A stretch of DNA of 34,055 nt, taken from Alphaproteobacteria bacterium MarineAlpha9_Bin6 (GTDB taxonomy: Bacteria; Pseudomonadota; Alphaproteobacteria; UBA7887). Shown piece by piece: positions 28,149 to 34,055 of the stretch (within the stretch, counting starts at the first letter, position 1; the number at the start of each line of letters is the position of its first letter). Made by a program: the position numbers and the translations under genes. The stretch covers positions 1 to 34,055 of the forward strand of contig PTKE01000017.1 of NCBI GenBank assembly GCA_002937585.1, given 5' to 3'. The notes beneath the pieces were generated by a model, which saw nothing but the letters and a program-made list of their open reading frames with translations, ran no database searches and had not been told where the DNA came from.

Positions 28149-28334
28149 ATGCCGACAAAAATTCAGATTTTGATCAGTGTTCTTGCCGCAGTGGTTGCAG
28201 TGGTCGTCGCAGTTTGGCAAAGCTCCATCGGAAACCAGATAAGCCATTGGATCGCCTTGGCAACCGGAGCCCTTATGTTGTTTGGAATTTGGATCTTTCC
28301 TGAAGCAAAAGGTGGTCGAGACAAAAGCGGTTAA
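28149..28334 (+). CDS. Small two-helix membrane protein, unknown
   Basis: About 61 residues (65 if a GTG at 28137, directly after the desaturase stop, is used). Two hydrophobic segments, IQILISVLAAVVAVVVAVW and HWIALATGALMLFGIWIF, are linked by a short polar loop, with a charged tail KGGRDKSG. I recognise no family. It is packed between the membrane desaturase and the DUF6166 gene, so co-expression with the desaturase is likely. The ATG at 28149 is chosen over the GTG because homologues of such proteins usually begin near the first helix. There is no strong Shine-Dalgarno sequence. Confidence 0.55.
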   Translation: MPTKIQILISVLAAVVAVVVAVWQSSIGNQISHWIALATGALMLFGIWIFPEAKGGRDKSG

Positions 28335-28374
28335 AAATACAGTGGGTGATTTCAACCGAGAAAAAGGGGAAGAG

Positions 28375-28677
28375 ATGAAGCGTTACCGGGGAGACCGTAC
28401 GCAGGCCGGCGCCGAAGTCTGGGTAGATGATAAACCACTTCCGAACCGGACCGACCTAAGAAAAATCTCTCGTGATGGGTTATTCGAGTGGAGCTACGTA
28501 GGAAATGAACCTGCACAGCTCGCGCTCGCTATACTTGCTGAGCATTTAGACAACGATGAGGAAGCTGTGACACTTTACCCAACTTTCATGGAGAAAGTGG
28601 TGGCTAATTTTGACAATGAGTGGGAAATGAACAGCACCAACATTGAAACCGCTTTAGCTAATATCTCCGAACAATAA
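28375..28677 (+). CDS. DUF6166 domain protein
   Basis: A 100-residue soluble protein from the ATG at 28375, which has a strong AGGGGAAGAG before it; longer in-frame starts overlap the preceding gene. Family features are MKRYRGDRTQAGAEVWVDDK at the N-terminus, LPNRTDLRKIS, FEWSYVGNEPAQLALAILAE in the middle, and a C-terminal alpha-helical stretch ending in SEQ. DUF6166 proteins are short and of unknown function; they often occur singly in bacterial and phage genomes. It is the last of three plus-strand genes starting with the desaturase. Confidence 0.75.
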   Translation: MKRYRGDRTQAGAEVWVDDKPLPNRTDLRKISRDGLFEWSYVGNEPAQLALAILAEHLDNDEEAVTLYPTFMEKVVANFDNEWEMNSTNIETALANISEQ

Positions 28678-28791
28678 TATTACGAATCCTAAACCTCAAT
28701 GGTTCCCTGGGTAGATCTAGACAACTCGAACGTTAGCCGTTTTGATGAGACTGATAGGTGAGGTATTTACCGCCACACGATACCCGTTCGC

Positions 28792-29319
28792 TCAAAATAC
28801 TCGACCCAGTAACACTAGATTAGCGTTGTTCAATCGGCACGTGGTTTGCTTAAAAAACTTCTGACGTTCGTAAAACTGACGGTTGCGAGCCCCCGTTCCC
28901 GTGACAAGATGCACCCCCGCAGCACCGGCTTGGCTGGCATAGCCGACAAATGTCTCAACTAACACCTTACCAATACCCTGGCTCCGAAAATTGGGATGGC
29001 AGTTGACGTGGAAATGAGCTGGGTATTGTTTGTACCATTTGTCAAAAGCTTGGTAATAGAATAAATCGTGATAAAGAGGATGCGCCGCCAGACTATTAAA
29101 GCATCCCGTCAGATATCCGGCTATTCCGCACGACGGTGTCTTGAACAACAACGTCTGATCCGGGATGTTGTCGAGATAGTAACCAGCCCAGGAACCGAAA
29201 AATTGTTCCCGAGCAACACCTGTAAGTACATTCCCACGGCGTGAAGAGAGAAAAAAAATTTCCTTAATCTGTGCACGAATCTCAACCGGATTCTCTTCCT
29301 CGACAAATCTACCGATCAT
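28792..29319 (-). CDS. GNAT family N-acetyltransferase
   Basis: A 175-residue acetyl-CoA-dependent acyltransferase. The acetyl-CoA pyrophosphate loop lies in HVNCHPNFRSQGIGKVLVE (R112-G117) followed by its helix. Beta5 and motif B are VHLVTGTGARNRQFYERQKF with N146 and Y150. The N-terminal part contains VREQF-like VAREQFFGSWAGYYLD. The substrate is unknown; the layout resembles stand-alone GNAT proteins acting on small molecules. No clear Shine-Dalgarno sequence is seen. It marks the left edge of the accessory stretch. Confidence 0.85.
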   Translation of the reverse strand: MIGRFVEEENPVEIRAQIKEIFFLSSRRGNVLTGVAREQFFGSWAGYYLDNIPDQTLLFKTPSCGIAGYLTGCFNSLAAHPLYHDLFYYQAFDKWYKQYPAHFHVNCHPNFRSQGIGKVLVETFVGYASQAGAAGVHLVTGTGARNRQFYERQKFFKQTTCRLNNANLVLLGRVF

Positions 29320-29377
29320 TTATGAGTTTACCGTAAATAAGGTATTTCGTACAAACCACAGTTATACACCATGGCCC

Positions 29378-29518
29378 TCACCATTTTATGGCGTCTCTTA
29401 TGGTTGCAAACAATACAAACCAGTAAAGCCGGATTCTCCTAACGATTCCCTTCCTCTTCTCTAACTCGGCATATTTGTCTAAACCGCACTGTGTCTTTAT
29501 GAAATGTTGTACGCCCAT
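29378..29518 (-). CDS. Possible 46-residue protein
   Basis: A short ATG-started frame in a gap otherwise free of genes. The predicted protein has a polar first half (QCGLDKYAELEKRKG), then a basic-hydrophobic stretch RRIRLYWFVLFATIRDAIKW that could form an amphipathic or membrane helix. It reads like protein rather than noise, but the Shine-Dalgarno sequence is poor and no family is recognised. It begins 50 bp after the stop of the next upstream minus-strand gene. Confidence 0.3.
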   Translation of the reverse strand: MGVQHFIKTQCGLDKYAELEKRKGIVRRIRLYWFVLFATIRDAIKW

Positions 29519-29568
29519 GTCGATTATCAATAAATTTCCAGAATGTTGTTCTATATCTTGACCAAATC

Positions 29569-30018
29569 TTATTTATTCATCCTTGCCATACTAGATTTCA
29601 CTTCATCTATTTTCGGCTGAAAATATTTCATTATTTTCCTCAGAGGATTACTTATTAATTCGCAATTAAAATAAACGTTCCCGGCATCCACTTTCCTCAG
29701 CTCTAAATTAGCTCTGTTAAGAAAATAGGTTTCCTCGCCCCATTTCATTATCTTTGAGTCAAGGTAGTAGACTCCAAGATTGTTATTTCCAATCATTATT
29801 GGAGTTTCATCCGCCCTAAAATAGGGCTCAAGAACTTCTTTCCCTTGGAAGTAAAAAAAACTCTCGTGTCCAATTGAATAGCCATTAATGTCGTCATTGT
29901 CGTTTTTGGATACAGTACAGTGCAAGCCTCTTCCATCCAGAGCTCCGCAAGCTAATAAATTCGGAATAAATGTAAAAAAGATGATCAAGGAAATAACGAA
30001 CGACTGAACCCTATTCAT
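29569..30018 (-). CDS. Exported protein, probable lipoprotein, unknown
   Basis: A 149-residue protein with a clear N-terminal signal: MNRVQSFVISLIIFFTFIPN followed by LLAC, which fits a lipobox with C24 as the lipidated residue. Cleavage and a C24/C34 disulfide are alternatives. The mature part has SIGHESFFYF, LEPYFRADETPIMIGNN and KWGEETYFLNRANLELR, suggesting a small beta-rich domain, and ends in a charged helix (KIDEVKSSMARMNK). I know no family for it. Base composition is AT-rich compared with the genes before 29 kb. AAGG lies 11-14 bp before the ATG. Confidence 0.6.
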   Translation of the reverse strand: MNRVQSFVISLIIFFTFIPNLLACGALDGRGLHCTVSKNDNDDINGYSIGHESFFYFQGKEVLEPYFRADETPIMIGNNNLGVYYLDSKIMKWGEETYFLNRANLELRKVDAGNVYFNCELISNPLRKIMKYFQPKIDEVKSSMARMNK

Positions 30019-30163
30019 TTGACCGCAACCTTATACGGTCTACCGGATAAAATATGCATGTACAATCACAGCCTCCTCCACATGAACACTCGCGTTTTCC
30101 GGATATCGCGATGATACCCTTCTCTAATTATAACGAGAATATCCATCTTCCTGAAATAAACAG

Positions 30164-30808
30164 TCAATTTACGGCTCCACCCCAAAAGAACCATCCTAAT
30201 CCTATGAAGAAAAGTGTATCGCCATATAAACTATGCTCTAAAGAAACCATTAAAAGAGATTTTGTTTTTTTGTAAGTACCGGCAAATATTATGCCGGCAG
30301 CAAGCCCTAAGACAGGTGCCACCCAGTTAATAAAGAGAATATGTGCCAAACAAAATGCTAAAGAACTCATCGCAACCATCAGCGTTTTCTCTCCGAAAAA
30401 AGATTTATAACGAGCAAAGAAAAACTTACAGAAGATAAATTCTTGAGGAAGTGCAGAGAAAAAAGGATAGAAAATAATTATTTTCCATATAAATCCTGGA
30501 TTTGATTTCTGCACTATAAATAATTTTTCTGGAAAGACGTGAAACGTGAAAATAAATAAACAAAAAGAAAATACTACCCACCTAATAAAAGCAAACTCTA
30601 ATACATTCTTAGTAATCAAATTTTTGTGTTTAGATTTGTAGTATTTTTCTTCACATAAATAAAAAATAAATAGACAATATATTAATATTGCCCAAAGAAA
30701 TAATAGCAAATTAGAGGAAAATTTAAAATATGAAATTATGAAGGGTATTATTATACTAAGTGTTATTAATTCTAAAGTTTTATAACTTGTACTATTAAAT
30801 ATTATCAA
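30164..30808 (-). CDS. CPBP family membrane protein (Abi-type intramembrane protease-like), altered active site
   Basis: A 214-residue polytopic membrane protein, strongly AT-rich. Hydrophobic helices fall around 13-30, 33-51, 74-92, 107-121, 143-158, 164-178 and 198-211. The CPBP signature EExxxR appears as Q122-E123-F-I-F-C127 (PQEFIFCKFFFARY). Motif 2 FxxxH is F152-H156 (FCLAH), and motif 3 is H192 in LEHSLYGD. The likely metal/water ligands E123, H156 and H192 are kept, while the first Glu and the Arg are replaced. CPBP proteins include CAAX-processing enzymes, bacteriocin immunity proteins and other membrane proteases; which applies here is not evident. It may be a modified or inactive member. 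Confidence 0.7.
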   Translation of the reverse strand: MIIFNSTSYKTLELITLSIIIPFIISYFKFSSNLLLFLWAILIYCLFIFYLCEEKYYKSKHKNLITKNVLEFAFIRWVVFSFCLFIFTFHVFPEKLFIVQKSNPGFIWKIIIFYPFFSALPQEFIFCKFFFARYKSFFGEKTLMVAMSSLAFCLAHILFINWVAPVLGLAAGIIFAGTYKKTKSLLMVSLEHSLYGDTLFFIGLGWFFWGGAVN

Positions 30809-31097
30809 TAAATTTCTTTCAAAACTTTGTATTTATTCTGAAGTAAAAATTATTATGATATTTAGATGGCTCCACTTACAAGAAACCACTCTACCTTTCC
30901 CGACTAGGTTTCGCTGGATAGCTTTGGCATTCAAATGGAAGGAATGCGCTAGAATTTATTTTGCTTGGAGCAGGCGTATCGCATTCCCATTTTTTGTCCC
31001 GTATTCAACAACCCTTGTAGTTGTTTTCAATGCATCGACGAGAAAGTATTTCTGCTTCCTCAATCTGTGAGGCGTTTGTAATTTGTTAAATCACTAT
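30809..31097. other. Intergenic region with no identifiable gene
   Basis: The stretch from about 30870 to 31080 is less AT-rich than its flanks. All three minus frames and one plus frame show short open pieces (for example RKQKYFLVDALKTTTRVVEY on the minus strand near 31000-31060), each broken by stops. GCATTC/GAATGC hairpin arms flank 30929-30949. It could be a decayed gene or a non-coding repeat; nothing is recognisable. Confidence 0.3.
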
Positions 31098-31505
31098 TTA
31101 AATTAGTTTATGCAAAATTTGGGTCATTTCAATTATCCTACTATCCTTTAATGCAGCTGCTCGTATTCGAGCTATAAGTAAATAATTGGGATCACTAAAC
31201 ATATCTATGAAATTGCGTCTCGTAGGGTATTTCACAAGAATTACAACGTCCCAATCATCAGTCCCTATAATTGAGTTGTGAACTCTGCCCATCCATAAAG
31301 GCTCTCCTCCATATTTGGGCTGAAATTTTGCAAATTGTTTCCCATAAACTTCATAAGCTTCTCTTCCGGTTAAACCATCCACTCCAAACCCTAATTTTGC
31401 AAAATCTAAATATTTTAGTAAATTCAACATTACCACTGGATCGTCTAAATTACCTTTTTGCATATTTTTTAAGGCATCTTTTCGTACATCTGTACTATTT
31501 ACCAT
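31098..31505 (-). CDS. DUF1330-like (dimeric alpha-beta barrel) protein
   Basis: A 135-residue soluble protein. DDPVVMLNLLKYLDFAK (21-37) and GREAYEVYGKQFAKFQPKYG are typical of DUF1330-type ferredoxin-fold proteins, as are the late DDWDVVILVKYPTRRNFIDM, SDPNYLLIARIRAAAL and DSRIIEM segments. The function is unknown; the fold is shared with small monooxygenases and dehydratases. A partner of the same fold superfamily, an antibiotic-biosynthesis-monooxygenase domain, is encoded at the right edge of the window. GGTGAG lies 7 bp upstream of the ATG. Confidence 0.8.
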   Translation of the reverse strand: MVNSTDVRKDALKNMQKGNLDDPVVMLNLLKYLDFAKLGFGVDGLTGREAYEVYGKQFAKFQPKYGGEPLWMGRVHNSIIGTDDWDVVILVKYPTRRNFIDMFSDPNYLLIARIRAAALKDSRIIEMTQILHKLI

Positions 31506-31530
31506 CTAAAACTCACCACTCTTAATTGCG

Positions 31531-31651
31531 TCAAAACAATTCATTGCAGAACCTCGTGACTGCCATTAGTCCAAATTACCTTCGAACACCCCCCTCTTGT
31601 CTTCAATAGAAAGACGAAAACAGTCAGCAGAATGTGCAACACTCGTTTCAT
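31531..31651 (-). pseudogene. Possible remnant of a small exported protein
   Basis: MKRVLHILLTVFVFLLKTRG looks like a signal peptide and continues CSKVIWTNGSHE, then stops soon after. A one-base shift would continue as FCNELF before another stop. There is no Shine-Dalgarno sequence. It may be the start of a decayed secreted-protein gene just upstream of the DUF1330 gene. Very tentative. Confidence 0.2.
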
Positions 31652-31753
31652 AAGGGAATAATGCCAAAGTTCGGTACACTGTGGAATGCGATTGAGCGAA
31701 GTGGTGTTGCGGGGATACAGGAAAACAGAAGGGTAAAATAGGGAGGTAGATAA

Positions 31754-31983
31754 ATGGGATATGTGAGTGAGTGCGTCACGGTTGGCACTGAGTTTCCTGA
31801 CGAGAAAAGGGTTAAACCGCAGAAGCAATTCAAAAAGCGCTTGATGTAGGAGTTAAAAAAGGTTGGAAACTTCATTCCTGCCAACCAACGTCCGGCTATG
31901 TTGGTGTGGAACTGTTCAATCCTAACCGAACAGCAAACTTTACTTATCTTTTGATTTGGGATACCGACGCAAGAATTCCATAA
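31754..31983 (+). pseudogene. Frameshifted small gene, DUF4177-like
   Basis: An excellent GGGAGGT sits 6 bp before the ATG at 31754. The first frame reads MGYVSECVTVGTEFPDEKRV and soon ends. The next frame, open from 31816 to the TAA at 31981-31983, continues naturally with TAEAIQKALDVGVKKGWKLH, SCQPTSGYVGVELF and NFTYLLIWDTDARIP. Joined at about 31813-31816 by a -1 (or +2) shift, this gives a coherent product of about 76 residues. The pattern (strand, then a helix ending GW-K/E-L, then a final strand) resembles DUF4177, a short domain of unknown function. No standard slippery heptamer is present, so a mutation or an assembly indel is more likely than programmed frameshifting. Confidence 0.55.
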
Positions 31984-32075
31984 CGGAACAAAATTGCTAT
32001 TCCGTCGATGCTGCTAGAGATTTAGAAGGGCCAGAGAGAAAAACCTGAAATTATCTAAGTTATTGGCTGGAATTA

Positions 32076-33014
32076 GTGACATACAAGACAATAAAAATTG
32101 CACTTTTATTAACAACATTATTAGGATTGTTCTATATTATATTTTTTCCATTACATAAAAATTCATTAAATTATTTACCTCAAAGCAAACAAATATTAAG
32201 TGTAACAAAAGGTCAAAAATTCTTCGATAAATCACGAATAATTCAAAAATTTATTATCAAAGACTCAAATCTAGGTTTAATAAATTTAGCAGTAAGTTTT
32301 CCCGACCCCCTGCCAAATCACCCTCTTCCAATCCTATTTATACTTGGAGGATTAGAAACAGGATTAAATAGTGTACGTCATGTTTCGCATATCGGTAATA
32401 ATATTTTAATAGGTTACAATTGGTCCTTACAACCTAATCTGCCCAAAGGATTCAATATTATCTCCAAATTTCCTAGTATTCATAAAGAAATTTATCGTGC
32501 TCCTGGTCAGATTGCTGCCGCAATAGAATGGATAGCAGAACAACAATGGGCTGAAGTAGAAAGAATCAGTTTATTAGGGTTTTCAATTGGAGCAATTGTT
32601 GCCCCAGCAGTACAACACATACTAGAAAAGAGAGGTACTATACACGTGGGTTGGACAGTACTCGCTTATGGTGGCACCAACATTGGTAAAATTGTAAACT
32701 ATAACCCTAATATAAGACCTAACTGGACAAAACCTTTATTTGGCTGGATTATTCAATATCTATTCAACCCTCTTGATCCTAAAGAACACTTACCATACAT
32801 TTCTGGAACATTTCTTTTGATCAATGGTACAGAAGATGAATTTATTCCAAAACAGTCATCTTCTTTAATGCAGAAAATTACTCCTCATCCCAAGAAGATT
32901 ATATTTTTAGAAGGACAACATATGGGTGTTGGAAAAAACCAAAAAGCTCTTCTATCTAGAATTATTGAAGAAACAAAAACCTGGTTAAAAACTAACGGTG
33001 CTGTAAACCCATGA
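32076..33014 (+). CDS. Membrane-anchored alpha/beta hydrolase
   Basis: A 312-residue protein, conspicuously AT-rich. Residues 5-25 form an N-terminal hydrophobic anchor or signal (IKIALLLTTLLGLFYIIFFP). The hydrolase fold follows with PILFILGGLETG as the oxyanion strand, nucleophile S170 in LLGFSIGAIVAP (G-F-S-I-G), probable acid D254 in INGTEDEFIP and H282 in EGQHMGVG. The catalytic triad is therefore complete. The substrate is unknown; esterase, lipase and thioesterase are all possible. The start is a GTG at 32076 with only GGA nearby. Its stop overlaps the next start as ATGA, so the two are translated together, although the downstream gene has ordinary composition. Confidence 0.82.
   Translation: MTYKTIKIALLLTTLLGLFYIIFFPLHKNSLNYLPQSKQILSVTKGQKFFDKSRIIQKFIIKDSNLGLINLAVSFPDPLPNHPLPILFILGGLETGLNSVRHVSHIGNNILIGYNWSLQPNLPKGFNIISKFPSIHKEIYRAPGQIAAAIEWIAEQQWAEVERISLLGFSIGAIVAPAVQHILEKRGTIHVGWTVLAYGGTNIGKIVNYNPNIRPNWTKPLFGWIIQYLFNPLDPKEHLPYISGTFLLINGTEDEFIPKQSSSLMQKITPHPKKIIFLEGQHMGVGKNQKALLSRIIEETKTWLKTNGAVNP
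32992..33005 (+). repeat. 14-bp direct repeat, copy 1
   Basis: CTAACGGTGCTGTA at the 3' end of the hydrolase gene. It matches copy 2 at 13 of 14 bases, 498 bp downstream. The two copies bracket the DDN-type reductase gene. Confidence 0.5.
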
Positions 33015-33445
33015 CTGAATACATTCCACCCACGTTAGATTGGGTGCGTGAGCAAGTAGAATTGTATGAAAATAGCGGGGGGACCGAAGGTACCACTTTG
33101 AGAGAAACCGGTTTGCCGTGCATTGTCGTTACGCATGTGGGCAACAAAACTGGCGCAATGCGAAAAATTCCAGTGATGCGGGTTAAGGTGGAGAATAGTT
33201 ATGTGTTGATTGGTTCTTATGGCGGACGTCCCAAAAATCCCGTGTGGGTATACAACCTCAGAGCAAATCCAGATGTGGAAATACGAGACAAAACCGAGCT
33301 ATTCAAAATGCGAGTTCGGGAGGTCTCAAACGATCAAGAACGTGAGCGTTTGTGGGATGCCGGTGCAAAAGCGTACCCGCCATATAACGATTATCAAGCA
33401 AAAACATCTCGCCAAATCCCGGTGTTTATTGCCGAACCAGCATAA
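33011..33445 (+). CDS. DDN-type nitroreductase / deazaflavin (F420)-dependent oxidoreductase family protein
   Basis: A 144-residue split-beta-barrel protein of PF04075. PCIVVTHVGNKTGAMRKIPVMRV, the strand pair that recognises the family (T-x-x-G-R/K-K-T-G-x-x-R), is followed by YVLIGSYGGRPKNPVWVYNLRANPDVEI and a C-terminal YPPYNDYQAKTSRQIPVF. Mycobacterial Ddn uses cofactor F420; proteobacterial relatives are poorly studied and may use F420 or another ligand. Whether this organism makes F420 is not shown here. The composition is like the chromosomal genes, unlike the AT-rich hydrolase it overlaps by 4 bp (ATGA). There is no Shine-Dalgarno sequence, so coupling to the hydrolase is likely. Confidence 0.85.
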   Translation: MTEYIPPTLDWVREQVELYENSGGTEGTTLRETGLPCIVVTHVGNKTGAMRKIPVMRVKVENSYVLIGSYGGRPKNPVWVYNLRANPDVEIRDKTELFKMRVREVSNDQERERLWDAGAKAYPPYNDYQAKTSRQIPVFIAEPA

Positions 33446-33489
33446 ATGCTCGATTGTTGATTTTCCTCATTCCCAACTTCTTCTTACCC

Positions 33490-33503
33490 CTAACGGTGCA
33501 GTA
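33490..33503 (+). repeat. 14-bp direct repeat, copy 2, within a hairpin
   Basis: CTAACGGTGCAGTA, 45 bp after the reductase stop. It also forms the left arm of a hairpin: CCCTAACGG pairs with CCGTTAAGGG (33505-33514) with one bulged base. No T-run follows, so termination is doubtful. Confidence 0.5.
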
Positions 33504-33669
33504 TCCGTTAAGGGAGATAGTGTCGCGAGGTAAAGAATCTGAATAGAGAATATGGGACATTTAGGCCCTACCCAGACCTCTCCATTCTACATATATTATG
33601 CCACACTTGATCTATGAGATACGGGAATGAGTTGTGGTGCTGATTATATAATGAATAGGAGCAATAACT

Positions 33670-33867
33670 ATCGGGAGTATAGGATTTTGGCAACTAGTTC
33701 TAATTTTGATTCTGGGATTGTATCTGTACGGGTATGTTTACAACTATAAACTAGCAAAGAAATACTCTCGAAATGTCTGGTTATGGGTATTCTGTTATTC
33801 TTTAATAGGTCCTATTTCTACTATTATTTTGCTTATAATGGGCAGCACCCGTTTCATAGAGGAATGA
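33670..33867 (+). CDS. Small two-helix membrane protein without a standard start codon
   Basis: The frame open from the stop at 33652 region to the TGA at 33865-33867 encodes IGSIGFWQLVLILILGLYLY, then a basic loop YNYKLAKKYSRNVW, then LWVFCYSLIGPISTIILLIM and the tail GSTRFIEE. This is a convincing two-helix membrane protein of about 65 residues. AGGAG at 33657-33661 is correctly spaced from an ATC at 33670, where homologues of this type would start with ATG. Either ATC is used or the start codon is mutated. The 3' end overlaps the convergent monooxygenase-domain gene by 14 bp. I know no family. Confidence 0.45.
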   Translation: MGSIGFWQLVLILILGLYLYGYVYNYKLAKKYSRNVWLWVFCYSLIGPISTIILLIMGSTRFIEE

Positions 33868-34055
33868 CTTCAAAACCTTCAAAAACTGGGTGACCCAAGT
33901 AAACATCACTGTGCTCACCTGCTCCTTTATGTGCTTGGCGAAATGTTTCGGATTTTGTCCAATTGATAAAATCAGTCTGCGATTTCCACGTGCTATGTGA
34001 TGCATAAAGTGTATGGGTCTCTTCTGTTCCTCCCTTAACTAGATGAAATTCTAAA
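33854..34055 (-). CDS. Antibiotic-biosynthesis-monooxygenase (ABM) domain protein, C-terminal part
   Basis: Partial gene running off the right edge; 66 C-terminal residues are present. The frame starting at 34054 reads EFHLVKGGTEETHTLYASHS, then TWKSQTDFINWTKSETFRQAH, then HSDVYLGHPVFEGFEVIPL. The T-x-W-x-S-x-x-x-F-x-x-W-x-x-S-x-x-F-x-x-A-H pattern and the closing FEGFEV strand are diagnostic of ABM/IsdG-like ferredoxin-fold proteins, which include haem-degrading and quinol monooxygenases. The N-terminal half lies outside the window, so catalytic residues cannot be judged. Confidence 0.75.
   Translation of the reverse strand, partial: LEFHLVKGGTEETHTLYASHSTWKSQTDFINWTKSETFRQAHKGAGEHSDVYLGHPVFEGFEVIPL

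Noticed and set aside
30855-31070. 71-residue plus-strand frame
   Set aside because: Rich in Phe and Trp without pattern and lacking a ribosome binding site; the opposite strand also has partial open frames, so coding cannot be decided.
30929-31690. Shared 10-mers AATGCCAAAG and GGAATGCGAT between 30.9 and 31.7 kb as a dispersed repeat
   Set aside because: The order and spacing differ and 10-mer matches are expected by chance in 34 kb.
31541-31828. 95-residue minus-strand frame
   Set aside because: The upstream half is antisense to the DUF4177-like gene; only the last 36 residues (signal-like) were kept as a low-confidence remnant.
33802-34005. 67-residue minus-strand frame with ATG
   Set aside because: The neighbouring minus frame encodes a recognisable ABM domain, making this one a shadow.
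1-34055. tRNA, rRNA, CRISPR or transposon features
   Set aside because: No T-loop/acceptor pattern, regularly spaced repeats, transposase or integrase sequence was seen when reading both strands; absence was judged by eye only.

Overview
The window reads as chromosomal DNA of an alphaproteobacterium, probably a free-living (perhaps marine) lineage. The evidence is gene content and order. There is a purC-purS-purQ-purL-bolA-grxD run with purB and a DUF1476 (F1-ATPase zeta-type) gene just upstream. There is a class II DAHP synthase, an rpsD product without zinc-binding cysteines, and a glutathione/CGFS-glutaredoxin complement. No rRNA, tRNA, CRISPR array, insertion sequence or prophage module was found.

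Layout. 1-1.7 kb: sfsA and map (+). 1.8-5.1 kb: a minus-strand catabolic operon, made of a bifunctional class II aldolase/short-chain dehydrogenase, then an SDR gene that is clearly a pseudogene, then a 2-hydroxychromene-2-carboxylate isomerase-like DsbA-fold protein. 5.2-13.2 kb: purine block (purB; then purC, purS, purQ, purL) followed by bolA and the monothiol glutaredoxin grxD, whose products are known Fe-S/iron partners. Interspersed are a zeta-type ATPase inhibitor, an NRDE/TANGO2-like protein and a secreted His-rich DUF4399 protein. 13.2-19.3 kb (all minus): rpsD with its own promoter and terminator, then trmJ, cysS, nadE and nicotinate phosphoribosyltransferase. The last two supply the first and last steps of NAD synthesis from nicotinate. 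19.4-27.1 kb (minus): a 630-residue exported protein with a single CxxCH haem motif, class II DAHP synthase, glutathione reductase, succinate-semialdehyde dehydrogenase and a ketopantoate reductase family enzyme. 27.3-28.7 kb (+): a membrane fatty acid hydroxylase/sterol desaturase, a small membrane protein and a DUF6166 protein.

28.8-34.1 kb is an accessory stretch. It is visibly AT-rich between about 29.5 and 33.0 kb and holds short, poorly known or broken genes: a GNAT acetyltransferase, a putative lipoprotein, a CPBP-type membrane protein with an altered active site, a DUF1330 protein, a frameshifted DUF4177-like gene, and a membrane-anchored alpha/beta hydrolase overlapping a DDN-type (deazaflavin/F420 family) reductase. 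A small membrane ORF without a normal start codon follows. The end of an antibiotic-biosynthesis-monooxygenase domain gene runs off the right edge.

I did not find a clearly new multi-gene system. The observations most worth checking are the decayed SDR inside the aldolase operon, the frameshifted gene at 31.75 kb, the compositionally mismatched hydrolase-reductase pair flanked by 14-bp near-identical direct repeats, the large monohaem protein, and two genes (33.67 kb and the right edge) that ordinary ORF calling with standard start codons would miss.
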